Source of the DNA: Povalibacter uvarum
GTDB taxonomy: Bacteria; Pseudomonadota; Gammaproteobacteria; Steroidobacterales; Steroidobacteraceae
DNA: 64,000 bases
Reading direction: 5' to 3'
Assembly: GCF_014202975.1 (NCBI RefSeq)
Contig: NZ_JACHHZ010000003.1
Location: forward strand, 930,001-994,000
Part shown: piece by piece, positions 45,619-54,332 of the stretch
Layout of the letters: every line of letters starts with the position of its first letter
Position numbering within the stretch: the first letter of the stretch is position 1
The notes under the pieces: model-generated
What the model was told of the DNA's origin: nothing
Database searches by the model: none
What the model saw: only the letters and a program-made list of their open reading frames with translations
Position numbers and translations under genes: made by a program

Positions 45619-45766
45619 CGCTAGCATCCGGAGCATGGCTTGTGGCCGATTCTTCGTAAGGCGAAGAGGCCTCAGGTCCCACCAGTCGGCGCTGCGGCGC
45701 CCAAGGAAGCCTCCTAGCGCGGAATCCCTTACCAAACCGCTCCACGAAGCCGGCGTGCACTCCGGC
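45619..45766 (+). ncRNA. Candidate structured leader RNA of the mrp operon
   Basis: CGCTAG (45619-45624) pairs with CTAGCG (45714-45719), enclosing two hairpins. One is GGCC, TCTTCG, loop TAAGG, CGAAGA, GGCC (45644-45671). The other is GGCGC, loop TGCG, GCGCC (45688-45701). This makes a possible three-way junction. A third hairpin, GCCGG/CCGGC (45749-45766), follows. About 70 bases later comes the mrpA start. I could not match it to a known riboswitch class; cation-sensing leaders before such antiporters are known, so a regulatory role is an inference. The chance-pairing background in GC-rich DNA is high. Confidence 0.35.
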
Positions 45767-45835
45767 GTGCCCCTTATTGAACCCGAGTGATATGACAAAG
45801 AGGCAGGATAGAAAAAGTTACTGGAGCGGTCGGTC

Positions 45836-48775
45836 ATGCGGCTGGTACTGATCGTTCTGCTGCCGTTCCTGGGCAGCTTGTGCGCCGGCTTCCTGCCGTC
45901 CAACGCGCGCAATGCCGAAGCCTGGCTTTCCGGGTTCGTCGCCGTCGCCTGTTTCGCACTGACGCTGAGCCTCTACCCTCTGGTCGAGGATGGCGGCGTC
46001 GTGCGCATGATCGTGCCGTGGCTGCCGCAGTACGGGCTCGAGTTCTATCTCCGCGTCGACGGCTATTCCTGGCTGTTCGCGACTCTGGTCGCGTTCATGG
46101 GCGCGCTTGTCGTGCTCTACGCGCGTTATTACATGTCGGCCGCCGATCCGGTCCCGCGCTTCTTCTCGTTTCTCCTTGCGTTCATGGGAGCGATGCTCGG
46201 CATGGTGCTGTCGGGCAACCTGATCCAGCTCGTGCTGTTCTGGGAGCTCACGAGCCTCACGTCCTTCATGCTGATCGCATACTGGTATCACCTCGACGAT
46301 GCGCGGCGTGGTGCACGCATGGCCTCGACGGTGACTGGCGCAGGCGGCCTGTGCTTGCTCGCTGGCGTCATCGTCATTGGAGAGATCGTCGGCAGCTACG
46401 ACCTGGACCGCGTTCTGGCGTCGGGCGATCTGATCCGCGGCAATGAGTGGTATCCGGCGATACTGGTGCTGGTAGCGCTCGGTGCACTGACGAAGAGCGC
46501 GCAGTTCCCATTCCAGTTCTGGCTGCCGAACGCGATGGCGGCGCCGACACCCGTCTCCGCGTATCTGCATTCCGCAACGATGGTGAAGGCGGGCGTATTC
46601 CTGCTCGCGCGGCTCTGGCCCGTGCTTTCAGGCACCGATCTTTGGTTCGCGATCATCGGTGGGGCAGGACTGTGCTCGCTGCTGCTCGGAGCCTTCGCTG
46701 CGATCTTTCAGCGCGACATGAAAGGCGTGCTCGCGTATTCGACGATCAGCCACCTGGGCCTCATCACGCTGCTGCTGGGCATGAACAGTCCGCTGGCGCT
46801 CGTGGCCGCGATCTTCCACATGATGAATCACGCGACGTTCAAGGCGTCGCTGTTCATGGCGGCCGGAATCGTCGATCACGAAACCGGGACTCGCGATCTG
46901 CAGCTTCTGAGCGGTCTGTCGCGGGCGATGCCCATTACCGCGACGCTCGCCGTGGTGGCGGCGGCCTCGATGGCAGGCGTGCCGCTGCTCAATGGATTCA
47001 TCTCGAAGGAGATGTTCTTCGCTGAAACGATCTTCGCCGCGCACGATCCGGTACTTCGTATCGGGTTGCCGGCGGCCGCGACGATCGCCGGCATGTTCAG
47101 CGTCGCGTACTCGCTGCGTTTCATTCATCAGGTCTTCTTTGGGCCGGTGGCGCGTGATCTGCCGCGCACGCCGCATGAACCGACTCGCTGGATGCTCGTG
47201 CCGAGCGCGTTGCTGGTCTCGGCTTGTCTGCTCGTGGGCAGCATGCCGGGAACGACGGTGGGCCCGGTGCTCGGCACGGCTGCCGAGGCGGTGCTTGGTG
47301 CGAGCGCGATGCCGGAGTTCAGCCTGGCGCTCTGGCATGGATTCAACATGCCGTTCGTCATGAGCTTGCTCGCTCTGTTCGGCGGTGTGGGCCTGTACAT
47401 CGCGCTCTATTTCCACCGGCGTCAGGCACACGGGGCAGCGCCCTTCATCGATCGCTTCGATGGTCGTCGCGCTTTCGATGTGACGATGGTGACGCTGATC
47501 CGTGCAGCCGATCGACTCACGCGCTGGTTGTATTCGCGACGGCTGCAGACGCAGCTCGTGCTCATCGTATGTATCGCGCTCGTCGCAGCCTGGGTTGCGC
47601 TCGATGAGAGTTCGAGCTTCTGGGGGCCAGAGCCGGTTTCGCGAATCGATCCGGGATTCGCTCTGATGTGGCTCGTAGGCGCGGCCTGCGCCATCGGTGC
47701 GGCCTTGCAGGCGAAGTATCACCGGCTGGCGGCGCTGATCATGGTCGGCGGTACTGGGCTCGTGACCTGCCTGACGTTCGCGTGGTTCTCGGCGCCGGAT
47801 CTCGCGCTGACCCAGATCGCAGTCGAAGTCGTGACGCTCGTGCTGATCCTGCTGGGCCTGCGGTGGCTGCCGCGGCGAATCGAGATGGACGATCCGGATC
47901 GGCGTACCGTTCGTGCTCGTGCACGCCGGGCGCGCGACCTCGTCCTTGCGGTCATCGTCGGTGCCGGCATGGCCAGCCTTGCGCTTGCGATGATGCTGCG
48001 GCCCCGGGCACTGGGGCTGGCTGAGTTCTTCATCGATCGCTCGTTGCCGGAAGGAGGAGGGCGCAACGTCGTCAACGTGATCCTCGTCGATTTCCGCGGC
48101 TTCGACACACTCGGCGAGATCACCGTCGTCGGCATCGTGGCGCTGACGGTGTACGCGCTGTTGCGACGTTTCCGTCCCGCGCCCGAGACGATGAGCGTGC
48201 CGCGCGCGCAGCGATTGGACGGGCCTCGCTCGCTGCATGCTCTGCCCGACCCGGATGAGAAACTGCCCGAGGGGTACCTCAAGATTCCGGCGGTGATCGT
48301 CCGGCTTCTCATGCCCATGGCGGTGATCGTGTCGATCTTCTTCCTGCTGCGAGGTCACAACTCGCCGGGCGGCGGATTCGTCGGTGGTCTCGTCATGGCG
48401 ACGACAGTGATCGCGCAGTACATGATTTCCGGCACGATGTGGGTCGAGTCGCGCTCGCGACTGAATCCGCAGTACTGGCTAGCGACGGGGCTCATCGCCG
48501 CGGCTGTGGCTGGCATGGGCTCATGGCTGACCGCCCGAACATTCCTCACCGCGATGTCGTGGGATTTCCACCTGCCGGTCATCGGTGAGCTGCATGTTTC
48601 GAGCGTGCTGCTCTTCGACCTTGGCGTTTACATGCTGGTCATCGGCGCCACTGTGCTGATGCTGGTTGCCATCGCGCACCAGTCGCTGCGCAGTCATCGC
48701 AAGCCGCACGCCGTTGCGGATGCCACGGAAGTCCGCGTCGAAGCGGCGGCTCAGTCGACAGGAGCGCCGACCTGA
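45836..48775 (+). CDS. mrpA: Mrp Na+/H+ antiporter subunit A fused to B (PhaAB type)
   Basis: The largest subunit of a multi-subunit monovalent cation/proton antiporter in the inner membrane. The 979-residue protein has some 20 or more helices. Its N-terminal ND5-like region carries key charged residues in [12 protein letters not shown] and [15 protein letters not shown] with [18 protein letters not shown]. The region from about 818 to 945 ([33 protein letters not shown]) is an MrpB domain, so A and B are fused as in PhaA of Sinorhizobium and several Proteobacteria. It starts at ATG 45836 and its stop overlaps mrpC by one base (TGATG). It heads an operon of six mrp genes. Confidence 0.95.
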   Translation: MRLVLIVLLPFLGSLCAGFLPSNARNAEAWLSGFVAVACFALTLSLYPLVEDGGVVRMIVPWLPQYGLEFYLRVDGYSWLFATLVAFMGALVVLYARYYMSAADPVPRFFSFLLAFMGAMLGMVLSGNLIQLVLFWELTSLTSFMLIAYWYHLDDARRGARMASTVTGAGGLCLLAGVIVIGEIVGSYDLDRVLASGDLIRGNEWYPAILVLVALGALTKSAQFPFQFWLPNAMAAPTPVSAYLHSATMVKAGVFLLARLWPVLSGTDLWFAIIGGAGLCSLLLGAFAAIFQRDMKGVLAYSTISHLGLITLLLGMNSPLALVAAIFHMMNHATFKASLFMAAGIVDHETGTRDLQLLSGLSRAMPITATLAVVAAASMAGVPLLNGFISKEMFFAETIFAAHDPVLRIGLPAAATIAGMFSVAYSLRFIHQVFFGPVARDLPRTPHEPTRWMLVPSALLVSACLLVGSMPGTTVGPVLGTAAEAVLGASAMPEFSLALWHGFNMPFVMSLLALFGGVGLYIALYFHRRQAHGAAPFIDRFDGRRAFDVTMVTLIRAADRLTRWLYSRRLQTQLVLIVCIALVAAWVALDESSSFWGPEPVSRIDPGFALMWLVGAACAIGAALQAKYHRLAALIMVGGTGLVTCLTFAWFSAPDLALTQIAVEVVTLVLILLGLRWLPRRIEMDDPDRRTVRARARRARDLVLAVIVGAGMASLALAMMLRPRALGLAEFFIDRSLPEGGGRNVVNVILVDFRGFDTLGEITVVGIVALTVYALLRRFRPAPETMSVPRAQRLDGPRSLHALPDPDEKLPEGYLKIPAVIVRLLMPMAVIVSIFFLLRGHNSPGGGFVGGLVMATTVIAQYMISGTMWVESRSRLNPQYWLATGLIAAAVAGMGSWLTARTFLTAMSWDFHLPVIGELHVSSVLLFDLGVYMLVIGATVLMLVAIAHQSLRSHRKPHAVADATEVRVEAAAQSTGAPT

Positions 48776-49119
48776 TGGAGATCGTGTTCGCCCTCGCCAT
48801 CGGCGTACTGAGCGGATCCGGCGTCTGGCTGCTGCTGCGGCCCCGCACATTCCAGGTCATCATGGGGCTCGCATTGCTGTCGTATGCGATCAACCTTTTC
48901 ATCTTCTGCATGGGAAGGCTGAAGGTCGGTAGTCCGCCGATCATTCACGCCGATCTCGAGAGCAATCCCGCGCTCTACGCGGATCCGGTGCCGCAGGCAC
49001 TCGTGCTGACGGCGATTGTCATCAGCTTCGCGACAACCGCACTCTTCCTGGTCGTGCTGCTCGCGGCTCGCGGACTGACCGGCACTGATCACGTCGACGG
49101 TCGGGAGCGCGATACGTGA
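48775..49119 (+). CDS. mrpC: Mrp antiporter subunit C
   Basis: The 114-residue protein is NuoK-like with three helices: IVFALAIGVLSGSGVWLLLR, VIMGLALLSYAINLFIFCMG and VLTAIVISFATTALFLVVLL. The segment DPVPQALVLTAIVISFATTA is the conserved MrpC third helix. It overlaps mrpA (1 base) and mrpD (4 bases), so it is translated as part of the block. Confidence 0.95.
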   Translation: MEIVFALAIGVLSGSGVWLLLRPRTFQVIMGLALLSYAINLFIFCMGRLKVGSPPIIHADLESNPALYADPVPQALVLTAIVISFATTALFLVVLLAARGLTGTDHVDGRERDT

Positions 49120-50765
49120 GTCCGTGGCTGCAGCATCTGCCGGTTCTGCCGATCGTCGTCCCGCTGGTGACCGGGGCCGTGCTGCTGCTGTTCGCTGAGT
49201 CGCAGCGGCGGCTGCGCGAGTCGATCGCGCTGCTCGCAACATTGGCGCAGCTCGTCATTGGCGCCACGCTTCTCTATCTGACGACGGACGCAGTGCCCGA
49301 GATCTGGCACAAAGGCATCGGCGTGTATTCGATCAGTGCGTGGCCGGCACCGTACGGCATAGTGCTGATCGTCGATCGTCTGTCCGCACTGATGCTGACG
49401 CTTGCGGCTGCGCTCGCCTTGCCGGCGCTCACCTACTCCATCGCGCGCTGGGAGCGCGTCGGCGTGCACTACCTGCCGCTGCTGCAGTTCCTGCTGATGG
49501 GCTTGAACGGGGCGTTTCTGACGGGCGATCTGTTCAATCTCTTTGTTTTCTTCGAAGTGCTGCTGGCAGCGTCGTACGGGCTCATTCTCCACGGCTCGGG
49601 CGCTGCGCGAGTCAAAGCGGGATTGCATTACATCGCCGTCAATCTCGTCGCGTCGCTGCTGTTCCTCATCGGTGTCGCGCTGATCTATGGCGTCGCGGGC
49701 ACGCTCAACATGGCGGAGCTCGGCATTCGCTGGAGCACGATCGCTGCCGAGGATCGCGGTTTGTTCGATGCCGGCGTCGCAATCCTGGGACTCGCGTTCC
49801 TGATCAAGGCTGGCAGCTGGCCGCTGAATTTCTGGCTGGCCCCGGCGTACGTGGCAGCCGGAGCACCGGTGGCGGCCATGTTCTCGATCATGACGAAGGT
49901 CGGCATCTACGCCGTGTTGCGAATGAGCGTCCTGCTCGGTGACGCGGCGGCGCCGGCTCCACTCGGCGGTGCGTGGCTGTTCTACGGCGGAATCGCGACG
50001 ATGGCCTTCGGCATCATCGGCATGCTCGGCGCCCAGCAGCTCGGACGATTGATCGCGTTCGCAGTGATCGTGTCGTCGGGGACGTTGCTGGCATCGGTAG
50101 GGTCAGGCGTGGAGAGCCTCACGGCGCCGGCGCTCTTTTACATGGTCAGCTCCGTGCTGGCCACTGGCGCGTTCTTCATGCTCACCGGCATGACCGAACG
50201 CACACGCACGACTCAAGTGTCCGAAGTGGCTGACGTCGCGCCGCTGCCGCCAGTGACCTACCAGGCATTCGGTGCGGATGAGCCCGAGCCGCGTGCGCAT
50301 GACGAAGAGGTCGGCATTGCAATCCCGGCAGTGATGGCATTCCTTGGCCTCGCGTTCGTTTGCTGCGTGCTGCTCGTGACCGGCCTGCCGCCGCTTTCCG
50401 GTTTCATCGGCAAGTTTGCGCTGCTCGCTTCGACGGTCGACGCCATGAATGAGCAGCGCGCTCCGGCATCGGCCTGGTTGCTGATCGCAACGTTGCTGGC
50501 AGCGGGACTCGCCGGACTGATCGCGTTGACGCGCATCGGTGTCCGGTTGTTCTGGACGGTAACGGAGCGCACTACGCCGCGCCTGCGTGTGATCGAAGCT
50601 GGGCCCGTGGCGTTCCTTCTCCTGCTCACAATGGGAATGACTGTGGCCGCCGGTCCCGTCATGACGTTCCTCGAGTCCGCAGCCGGCACGCTTCACAATC
50701 CGGACATGTACATCGAAGCAGTGCTGTCGCCGCAGCCGCCGGCGACAGCGGAGGCGAGGCCATGA
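49116..50765 (+). CDS. mrpD: Mrp antiporter subunit D
   Basis: A 549-residue ND2/ND4/ND5-like proton-translocating subunit with about 14 helices. Conserved parts are LFVFFEVLLAASYGLILHG (the functional Glu), FLIKAGSWPLNFWLAPAY, PVAAMFSIMTKVGIYAVLRM and GLPPLSGFIGKFALL. An unusual hydrophilic loop near 365-395 (TERTRTTQVSEVADVAPLPP...) separates late helices. The start is GTG 49116, in a GTGA overlap with the mrpC stop. It ends in an ATGA overlap with mrpE. Confidence 0.95.
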   Translation: MSPWLQHLPVLPIVVPLVTGAVLLLFAESQRRLRESIALLATLAQLVIGATLLYLTTDAVPEIWHKGIGVYSISAWPAPYGIVLIVDRLSALMLTLAAALALPALTYSIARWERVGVHYLPLLQFLLMGLNGAFLTGDLFNLFVFFEVLLAASYGLILHGSGAARVKAGLHYIAVNLVASLLFLIGVALIYGVAGTLNMAELGIRWSTIAAEDRGLFDAGVAILGLAFLIKAGSWPLNFWLAPAYVAAGAPVAAMFSIMTKVGIYAVLRMSVLLGDAAAPAPLGGAWLFYGGIATMAFGIIGMLGAQQLGRLIAFAVIVSSGTLLASVGSGVESLTAPALFYMVSSVLATGAFFMLTGMTERTRTTQVSEVADVAPLPPVTYQAFGADEPEPRAHDEEVGIAIPAVMAFLGLAFVCCVLLVTGLPPLSGFIGKFALLASTVDAMNEQRAPASAWLLIATLLAAGLAGLIALTRIGVRLFWTVTERTTPRLRVIEAGPVAFLLLLTMGMTVAAGPVMTFLESAAGTLHNPDMYIEAVLSPQPPATAEARP

Positions 50766-51247
50766 ATCGCTTCCCGATCCTGCTCGCGATCCTGCTGTTC
50801 ATCATGTGGCTGCTGCTCAACAACTCGGTGGCGCCGGGACACGTGGTGCTCGGCGCAGTGCTCGCGTTCTTCGTTGCACGCGCCAGTCACCGGATGCGGC
50901 CGTTGCAACCGCGAGTGCGCCGCTTGCAGCGTGCGGTTCCGCTCGCTGGCGCTGTGCTCATCGATATCGTCCGCTCGAACGTCGCAGTCGCCCGCGTCGT
51001 GCTCGGATTGACGGGAGGACGCAAGCCGACACCGGGCTTCATTAGCCTGCCGCTGGACCTGCGAGATCCTCACGGGCTCGCGATCCTCGCGATGATCCTC
51101 ACGGCTACGCCGGGAACCGTATGGGTGGATCTCAGCGCGGACAGCAGCAAGCTGACCCTGCACGTGCTGGACCTGCAGGATGAGATGCAGTGGGTGCATA
51201 CGATCAAGCAGCGCTACGAACGTCCGCTGATGGAGATTTTCGAATGA
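50762..51247 (+). CDS. mrpE: Mrp antiporter subunit E
   Basis: The 161-residue protein has two or three N-terminal helices (ILLAILLFIMWLLLNNSVAP, VVLGAVLAFFVARASHRM) and the typical MrpE C-terminal half TPGFISLPLDLRDPHGLAIL, ILTATPGTVWVDLSADSSKL with LHVLDLQDEMQW. It overlaps both neighbours by 4 bases. MrpE is needed for full antiporter activity in other bacteria. Confidence 0.93.
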   Translation: MNRFPILLAILLFIMWLLLNNSVAPGHVVLGAVLAFFVARASHRMRPLQPRVRRLQRAVPLAGAVLIDIVRSNVAVARVVLGLTGGRKPTPGFISLPLDLRDPHGLAILAMILTATPGTVWVDLSADSSKLTLHVLDLQDEMQWVHTIKQRYERPLMEIFE

Positions 51248-51531
51248 GCGTGCAGGTCATCTTCGAAAGCGCCGCCTGGTACGCGCAGATGTGTTTCGTG
51301 CTGGCGATGGTCTTCGCGGCAGTTCGCCTGGTTCGCGGCCCGGGCGCGCAGGATCGTGTGCTCGCGCTCGACGCGCTTTACGTGAACGGCATGCTGACGC
51401 TGCTCATGCTCGGAGTGCGCTCGACTTCGACGGTTTACTTCGACATGGCGCTGCTGATCGCGCTGTTCGCATTCGTGGGATCGATGGCGCTGACCAAATT
51501 CCTGTTGCGCGGAGAGGTGATCGAGCCATGA
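51244..51531 (+). CDS. mrpF: Mrp antiporter subunit F
   Basis: The 95-residue membrane protein has three helices: AQMCFVLAMVFAAVRLVRGP, YVNGMLTLLMLGVRSTSTVY and MALLIALFAFVGSMALTKFL. VRGPGAQDRVLALDALYVNG is the MrpF signature. ATG 51244 overlaps the mrpE stop; a longer frame from 51190 would lie inside mrpE. Confidence 0.93.
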   Translation: MSVQVIFESAAWYAQMCFVLAMVFAAVRLVRGPGAQDRVLALDALYVNGMLTLLMLGVRSTSTVYFDMALLIALFAFVGSMALTKFLLRGEVIEP

Positions 51532-51878
51532 GCACCATCGACCTGCCTGCCTGGGCCGCCATTCCGGCGTCGATCCTGCTGATCATCGGCGGATCGCTGG
51601 CGCTGATCGGATCGATCGGACTGCTGAAGCTGCCGAGCTTCTACATGCGCATGCATAGCCCTTCGATGGGCAACACGCTCGGGGCTGGCTGTGTCCTCGT
51701 CGCGTCGATGCTGGTCTCGTCGGCGCTCCTGCACCGGCCGGTGTTCCATGAAGTGCTCATCACCCTGTTCATGGTCATGACGGCCCCGGTGTCTGCAACG
51801 CTCATCATGCGCGGCGCGATCTATCGCACGCGGGTGAACGCCGAGCGGCAACGTCGTCACACGGATGTCGAGTCATGA
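51528..51878 (+). CDS. mrpG: Mrp antiporter subunit G
   Basis: The 116-residue protein has three helices: ASILLIIGGSLALIGSIGLL, AGCVLVASMLVSSALLHRPV and VLITLFMVMTAPVSATLIMR. LKLPSFYMRMHSPSMGNTLG and FMVMTAPVSATLIMRGA are the MrpG hallmarks. ATG 51528 overlaps the mrpF stop; its own stop overlaps the cupin start. This completes a full mrp set. Confidence 0.94.
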   Translation: MSTIDLPAWAAIPASILLIIGGSLALIGSIGLLKLPSFYMRMHSPSMGNTLGAGCVLVASMLVSSALLHRPVFHEVLITLFMVMTAPVSATLIMRGAIYRTRVNAERQRRHTDVES

Positions 51879-52261
51879 CGTCACGCGTCCAGGTGGAGAA
51901 GCTGCGGCGGGCGACGGATGCGAGAGGGCAGGTGTTCGAGCCGCTCGATGCGGCCGGGCTGGCCGATCAACGCAATATTCACGTGGTGCTGACGGGGCCG
52001 GGGCACATTCGCGGCAATCACTTTCACACGCGGGGCACGGAAGTGACCGCGGTCGCAGGTCCGGCACACGTCCGATATCGCGAGTCAGGGGAGACGGTCC
52101 ACCTCGATATCCCGGCGGATGAAGTCTGGCGCTTCACGTTTCCGCCCGGGATCGTCCATGCCTTCCAGAATACCGGCACTGCGGATCTGGTCATCGTGTC
52201 GTTCAATTCCATCGCGCACGATCCGCAGGATCCCGATACGACGCGAGAGGTCATTCTCTGA
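51875..52261 (+). CDS. Cupin-domain protein ending the mrp operon
   Basis: The 128-residue single-domain cupin has metal-ligand motif 1 in GPGHIRGNHFHTRGTEVTAV and motif 2 near FTFPPGIVHAFQNTGTADLV. It resembles the cupin part of CapF and WxcM-like sugar-nucleotide enzymes. Function here is unknown: an epimerase, an isomerase or a small-molecule sensor is possible. Its ATG overlaps the mrpG stop by 4 bases (ATGA), so it is translated as part of the mrp operon. That is unusual, since mrp operons normally end at G. Confidence 0.8.
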   Translation: MTSRVQVEKLRRATDARGQVFEPLDAAGLADQRNIHVVLTGPGHIRGNHFHTRGTEVTAVAGPAHVRYRESGETVHLDIPADEVWRFTFPPGIVHAFQNTGTADLVIVSFNSIAHDPQDPDTTREVIL

Positions 52262-52367
52262 GCGTCGATCGCGGGATTGTATACGCGTGAAATCTCGCTC
52301 ATCCGCGTGAGAAAGCGATCGCGCCGAACTACACTGCCGCCTCGTCATCCGATGAGGCTTTGCGTTC

Positions 52368-54251
52368 ATGAACGCCATTCGTTCCCGTTGTCAGGCAGGT
52401 CTGCTCCTGCTGTTCCTGGCCGCTGCCGCGCAGTCGGCGCAGACCGGCACTGAAGACCCCCACTCGTTTGCGAACACCCGCGATTTCCGTGCGACGCACG
52501 TCGCGCTGGATCTGGAAGCGGATTTCACGCGCAAGCGGCTGGTCGGCCACGCGGATCTGACGCTGCATCGCGCGAACGCGGCGGCTCGTGAAGTCGTCCT
52601 CGACACGCGCGAGCTGAAAGTGTCCAAGGTCGAGCTGCGGACGGCCACGCCAGTTCAACTGAAGTTCCGGCTCGGAGAGGCCAAGCCGATCCTCGGCGCG
52701 CCGTTGCACATTCAGCTGCCGGAGAAACTGGCTGCACAGGACATCGTCGTCCGCGTCTCGTACGAGACCTCGCCCCAAGCAAGCGGCCTGCAGTGGCTCG
52801 AGCCTTCACAGACGGCAGGAAGGAAGTATCCCTACCTGTATTCGCAGTCGCAGGCGATTCATGCGCGCAGCTGGATTCCGCTGCAGGACACGCCGCTGGT
52901 CCGGCTCACCTACGAGGCGCGGATTACCACGCCGCCGCAGCTTCGCGCGGTGATGAGCGCCGAGAATGATCCCAATGCCGCCCGCACTGGCCGTTACGAC
53001 TTCAAGATGCCTCAGGCGATTCCTTCCTATCTGATCGCGCTCGGTGTCGGCGACCTGGTTTTCAAGCCGATTGGTGCGCGCACGGGCGTCTATGCCGAGC
53101 CCAACGTCGTGGATTCGGCGGCGCATGAATTCGCGGACGTGCAGTCGATGCTCGAGACCTGCGAGAAGCTGTTCGGGCCCTATCGCTGGGGACGCTATGA
53201 CCTGCTGATCCTCCCGCCGAGCTTCATGTGGGGCGGCATGGAGAATCCGCGGCTGACCTTCCTGACACCAACCGCCATCGCCGGCGATCGCAGCCTTGTC
53301 GCATTGATTGCGCATGAGCTGGCGCATTCGTGGTCCGGCAATCTCGTGACGAACGCGAACTGGGAGAGCCTGTGGCTGAACGAAGGCTTCACCGTCTATC
53401 TCGAGCGTCGCATCGTCGAGGTGCTGTATGGGGTGCAGCGTCGTGAGATGGAGGATGTCCTGGGTCTGCAGTCGTTGCGTCGTGATATCGCGAGCCTGGA
53501 GAAGGCGGGCGACGGAGAGCTCACGCAGCTGTCGGTCGACCTGAGCGGACGCGATCCGGACGATGCTTTCACAGATGTCCCTTATGAAAAGGGCCGGCTG
53601 TTCCTCGGCTTCCTCGAGTCGCGTCTCGGGCGGGAGAAGCTCGATGCGTTCCTCCGCGGCTACTTCGACAAGTTCGCGTTCAAGAGCGTGACGACGCAGG
53701 ATTTCGTGGATCAGCTGAAGTCCCAGGTGCTGAACCGACCTGGCGTCAAGCTGACGCTCGCAGAGGTGCAGGCGTGGATCGAAACGCCCGGCATTCCGGC
53801 CAACGCAGTTCTGCCGCACTCGGATGTCTTCGTCCGAGTGGACGCGCAGCGTGATGCGTGGCTTCAGGGCAAGCGCACCGCGAAGCAACTCGAGACCGCG
53901 AAGTGGACGACGCAGGAGTGGCTGCACTTCCTCGACAATATGCCCGCAACGCTATCGGCCGATCGCCTTCGCGAGCTCGATCAGGCATTCAATCTCACGG
54001 CTTCGACGAACGCCGAGATCGCGCACAGCTGGCTGAAGGATTCGATCCGCGCGAACTACGCGCCTGCATGGCCGCGCCTCGAGCAGTACCTGACGAGCAT
54101 CGGCCGACGCAAACTCGTGAAGCCGCTCTACGATGAGCTGCTCAAGACGCCGGAAGGGACGCGCCGCGCGCAGCAGATCTACGCCAAGGCGCGTCCGTTG
54201 TATCAGATTCCGTTGGCGCAGCAGCTGGACGAGTTGATTCCGAAGAGCTGA
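52368..54251 (+). CDS. Exported M1-family aminopeptidase (LTA4H-like)
   Basis: This zinc aminopeptidase of 627 residues has a signal peptide (CQAGLLLLFLAAAAQSAQ), so it is periplasmic or secreted. The N-terminal beta domain runs to about 220. The catalytic domain has GGMEN at 289-293 (exopeptidase motif), the zinc motif HELAHSW near 315-321 and the downstream Glu in WLNEGFTVYLE. The C-terminal helical domain has ETPGIPANAV near 478, which is characteristic of leukotriene-A4-hydrolase-like members. All catalytic residues are present. It probably trims peptides outside the cytoplasm; the LTA4H-like class also includes aminopeptidases of Proteobacteria. Confidence 0.94.
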   Translation: MNAIRSRCQAGLLLLFLAAAAQSAQTGTEDPHSFANTRDFRATHVALDLEADFTRKRLVGHADLTLHRANAAAREVVLDTRELKVSKVELRTATPVQLKFRLGEAKPILGAPLHIQLPEKLAAQDIVVRVSYETSPQASGLQWLEPSQTAGRKYPYLYSQSQAIHARSWIPLQDTPLVRLTYEARITTPPQLRAVMSAENDPNAARTGRYDFKMPQAIPSYLIALGVGDLVFKPIGARTGVYAEPNVVDSAAHEFADVQSMLETCEKLFGPYRWGRYDLLILPPSFMWGGMENPRLTFLTPTAIAGDRSLVALIAHELAHSWSGNLVTNANWESLWLNEGFTVYLERRIVEVLYGVQRREMEDVLGLQSLRRDIASLEKAGDGELTQLSVDLSGRDPDDAFTDVPYEKGRLFLGFLESRLGREKLDAFLRGYFDKFAFKSVTTQDFVDQLKSQVLNRPGVKLTLAEVQAWIETPGIPANAVLPHSDVFVRVDAQRDAWLQGKRTAKQLETAKWTTQEWLHFLDNMPATLSADRLRELDQAFNLTASTNAEIAHSWLKDSIRANYAPAWPRLEQYLTSIGRRKLVKPLYDELLKTPEGTRRAQQIYAKARPLYQIPLAQQLDELIPKS

Positions 54252-54262
54252 AGCAGGCTGCG

Positions 54263-54320
54263 AGCAGTGAGCGACGAGCGATGAGCCAGAGCCCGATTCC
54301 CCTCTGGCTCACAGCTCGCC
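54263..54320. repeat. Inverted heptad pair between M1 peptidase and TonB receptor
   Basis: AGC recurs at 54263, 54270, 54277 and 54284 (AGCAGTG, AGCGACG, AGCGATG, AGCCAGA); GCT recurs at 54307 and 54314 (GCTCACA, GCTCGCC). It lies between converging genes. Confidence 0.6.
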
Positions 54321-54332
54321 CTCATCCCCCTT

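Larger units (their letters stand above)
45178..45835. other. Large intergenic region: heptad repeats and a candidate RNA leader
   Basis: This 658-base gap lies between the divergent subtilase and mrp genes. It contains heptad tracts at 45356-45441 and 45553-45587, degenerate repeat-like sequence between them, and then a stretch (45619-45766) that can fold and is followed by the mrpA ribosome site. Short reading frames here overlap the repeats and are not convincing genes. Confidence 0.7.

Noticed and set aside
45619-45766. Possible 6S, 4.5S or RNase P RNA
   Set aside because: None of the diagnostic cores (GGUCAGG...GGAAGGAAGCAGCC, 6S central bubble, GAGGAAAGUCC) are present on either strand.
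45562-45912. 116-residue minus-strand frame over the mrp leader
   Set aside because: It crosses repeats and the start of mrpA, and has no family resemblance; the DNA is better explained as non-coding.
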